Shown: positions 6,376 through 7,151 of the stretch, piece after piece
Numbering within the stretch: the stretch's first letter is position 1
Layout: each line of letters starts with the position of its first letter
Source of the DNA: Anaerolineales bacterium UBA6131
Lineage (GTDB): Bacteria > Chloroflexota > Anaerolineae > UBA2200
Length of the DNA: 7,151 nt
NCBI GenBank assembly: GCA_002435875.1
Contig: DIVN01000068.1
Location: 16,659-23,809 of the forward strand
Reading direction: 5' to 3'
Notes under the pieces: generated by a model
The model's input: only the letters and a program-made list of their open reading frames with translations
What the model was told of the DNA's origin: nothing
Databases searched by the model: none
Translations under genes and position numbers: made by a program

Positions 6376-6387
6376 ATCCGGTGCGAG

Positions 6388-6414
6388 TTAGCACTCCGAC
6401 CACGCGAGTGCTAA
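6388..6414 (+). promoter_or_regulatory. CIRCE operator (HrcA-binding site)
   Basis: The site is a perfect inverted repeat, TTAGCACTC (6388-6396) and GAGTGCTAA (6406-6414), with a nine-base spacer. This is the exact consensus of the CIRCE element bound by the heat-shock repressor HrcA. It lies between the predicted transcription start and groES, the classical arrangement, and also forms the 5' end of the mRNA leader. HrcA is not encoded in the window. Confidence 0.97.
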
Positions 6415-6452
6415 TACTACCCGAGACACAACATTGCAAGGAGGTTGTAGAG

Positions 6453-6755
6453 ATGGCGGACAATGTGAAAAATGTCAAGCCCTTGGCCGACCGCGTCTTG
6501 GTCGAGCCCGTTGAAAAGGAAGAGACTACGGCCAGTGGAATCGTGCTTCCAGAGACGGCAAAGGAAAAGCCGCAGGAAGGCCTGGTTCTGGCCGTGGGCC
6601 CTGGACGCCTGATGGACAACGGCGAGCGTGCACCAATGGAAGTCAAGGCAAAGGACAAGGTTCTTTTCGCCAAGTATGCTGGCACAGAGCTAAAGATGGG
6701 CGACAAGAAATACTTGCTCCTCAAAGAGAGCGACATTCTCGCGGTGCTCAAGTAA
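6453..6755 (+). CDS. groES: Co-chaperonin GroES (10 kDa)
   Basis: GroES forms the heptameric lid of the GroEL chamber and triggers release of substrate proteins into the cage. The 100-residue product has family length, starts with the conserved 'VKPLADRVLVEPVEKEE' (residues 8-24), and carries the mobile loop with 'SGIVLPETAKEKPQEG' (28-43) that docks on GroEL. Further landmarks are 'LAVGPGR' and the C-terminal 'KYLLLKESDILAVLK'. The start is ATG 6453, eight bases after a full AAGGAGG (6438-6444). A longer reading from GTG 6381 would run across the CIRCE element and is not credible. It is followed after 36 bases by groEL, and the pair is controlled by the CIRCE operator. Confidence 0.98.
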   Translation: MADNVKNVKPLADRVLVEPVEKEETTASGIVLPETAKEKPQEGLVLAVGPGRLMDNGERAPMEVKAKDKVLFAKYAGTELKMGDKKYLLLKESDILAVLK

Positions 6756-6791
6756 CAAGGACTGGAATTTCACCCACAAGGAGGGATTAGG

Positions 6792-7151
6792 ATGGCTAAG
6801 CAGTTGGTTTTTGCAGAAGAGGCTCGACGTCGCCTCAAGGACGGTATGGATATGCTCGCCAAGGCAGTTGTGACCACCCTTGGACCGAAGGGCCGCAATG
6901 TTGCTTTGGACAAGAAATTCGGTGCACCTACAGTCACCCATGACGGCGTGACAGTAGCCAAGGAAGTAGAGCTCAAGGACCCTTTCGAGAACATGGGTGC
7001 TCAGCTTCTGAAAGAAGCAGCCACCAAGACCAATGATGTGGCAGGTGATGGGACAACTACCGCAACATTGTTGGCGCATATGATCGTAAATGAGGGACTC
7101 AAGAACGTTACGGCGGGCGCCAACCCGATGATGATCAAGCACGGCATTGAG
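6792..7151 (+). CDS. groEL: Chaperonin GroEL (60 kDa), N-terminal part, cut by window edge
   Basis: GroEL is the 14-subunit ATP-driven folding chamber that works with GroES in the cytoplasm. The first 120 of roughly 540 residues are visible, covering the equatorial ATP-binding domain. They include 'TTLGPKGRNVALDKKFG' (28-44), 'THDGVTVAKEV' (49-59) with D51-G52, and the nucleotide-phosphate motif 'GDGTTTAT' (85-92). These conserved positions are intact. The start is ATG 6792, seven bases after AAGGAGG (6778-6784), matching the strength of the groES site. It is the second gene of the CIRCE-controlled operon. The rest lies beyond the right edge. Confidence 0.98.
   Translation, partial: MAKQLVFAEEARRRLKDGMDMLAKAVVTTLGPKGRNVALDKKFGAPTVTHDGVTVAKEVELKDPFENMGAQLLKEAATKTNDVAGDGTTTATLLAHMIVNEGLKNVTAGANPMMIKHGIE

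Noticed and set aside
6381..6452. Upstream extension of groES from GTG 6381
   Set aside because: It would cover the CIRCE operator and begin at or before the predicted transcription start; ATG 6453 has an ideal ribosome site and family length.
6290..6751. A 153-residue open frame on the minus strand opposite groES
   Set aside because: It overlaps groES, the promoters and CIRCE, and its low-complexity Ser/Thr/Arg-rich translation resembles no family; it is a shadow of groES.

Overview
The window carries two divergent transcription units separated by a 204-base promoter region (6249-6452). On the plus strand at the right end is the chaperonin operon groES-groEL, with groEL cut by the window edge. 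It has a sigma70-type promoter and a perfect CIRCE operator, so repression by HrcA is expected. On the minus strand, running leftwards from 6248, is a run of envelope and accessory genes: a SurA/PrsA-like peptidyl-prolyl isomerase lipoprotein, a CooC-type nickel-insertion ATPase, a metallo-beta-lactamase-fold protein with an altered metal motif, a TPR lipoprotein, a region that looks like a frameshifted small gene, an M16 zinc peptidase, and comEC, which is cut by the left edge.

The organism is a bacterium of moderately high GC content. Several features fit Chloroflexota best, though this is inference: lipoproteins with a Pro/Thr/Ala-rich linker after the lipobox, a CIRCE-controlled groESL, an MBL protein of the 'GEYEIKG...PMHY' type common in that phylum, and a CooC-type ATPase that suggests anaerobic metabolism. 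No rRNA, tRNA, mobile element or CRISPR array was seen.

The first four minus-strand genes are closely spaced (17, 34 and 37 bases) and have good Shine-Dalgarno sequences, so they look like one operon from the promoter at 6305-6332. A strong hairpin follows the TPR gene. Next come about 345 bases without an intact gene, containing traces of a broken small protein, and then the M16 peptidase. A second hairpin and a possible separate promoter precede comEC. The minus-strand unit is therefore probably a core four-gene operon with partly uncoupled distal genes.

Functionally, the foldase, the TPR lipoprotein and ComEC act at the membrane or cell surface, and GroES/GroEL act in the cytoplasm. The divergent layout places two protein-folding systems, cytoplasmic and extracytoplasmic, at one control region. 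The least expected items are the CooC-type ATPase with no CO dehydrogenase in view and, next to it, the MBL-fold protein in which canonical metal-binding histidines are replaced and cysteines appear nearby.
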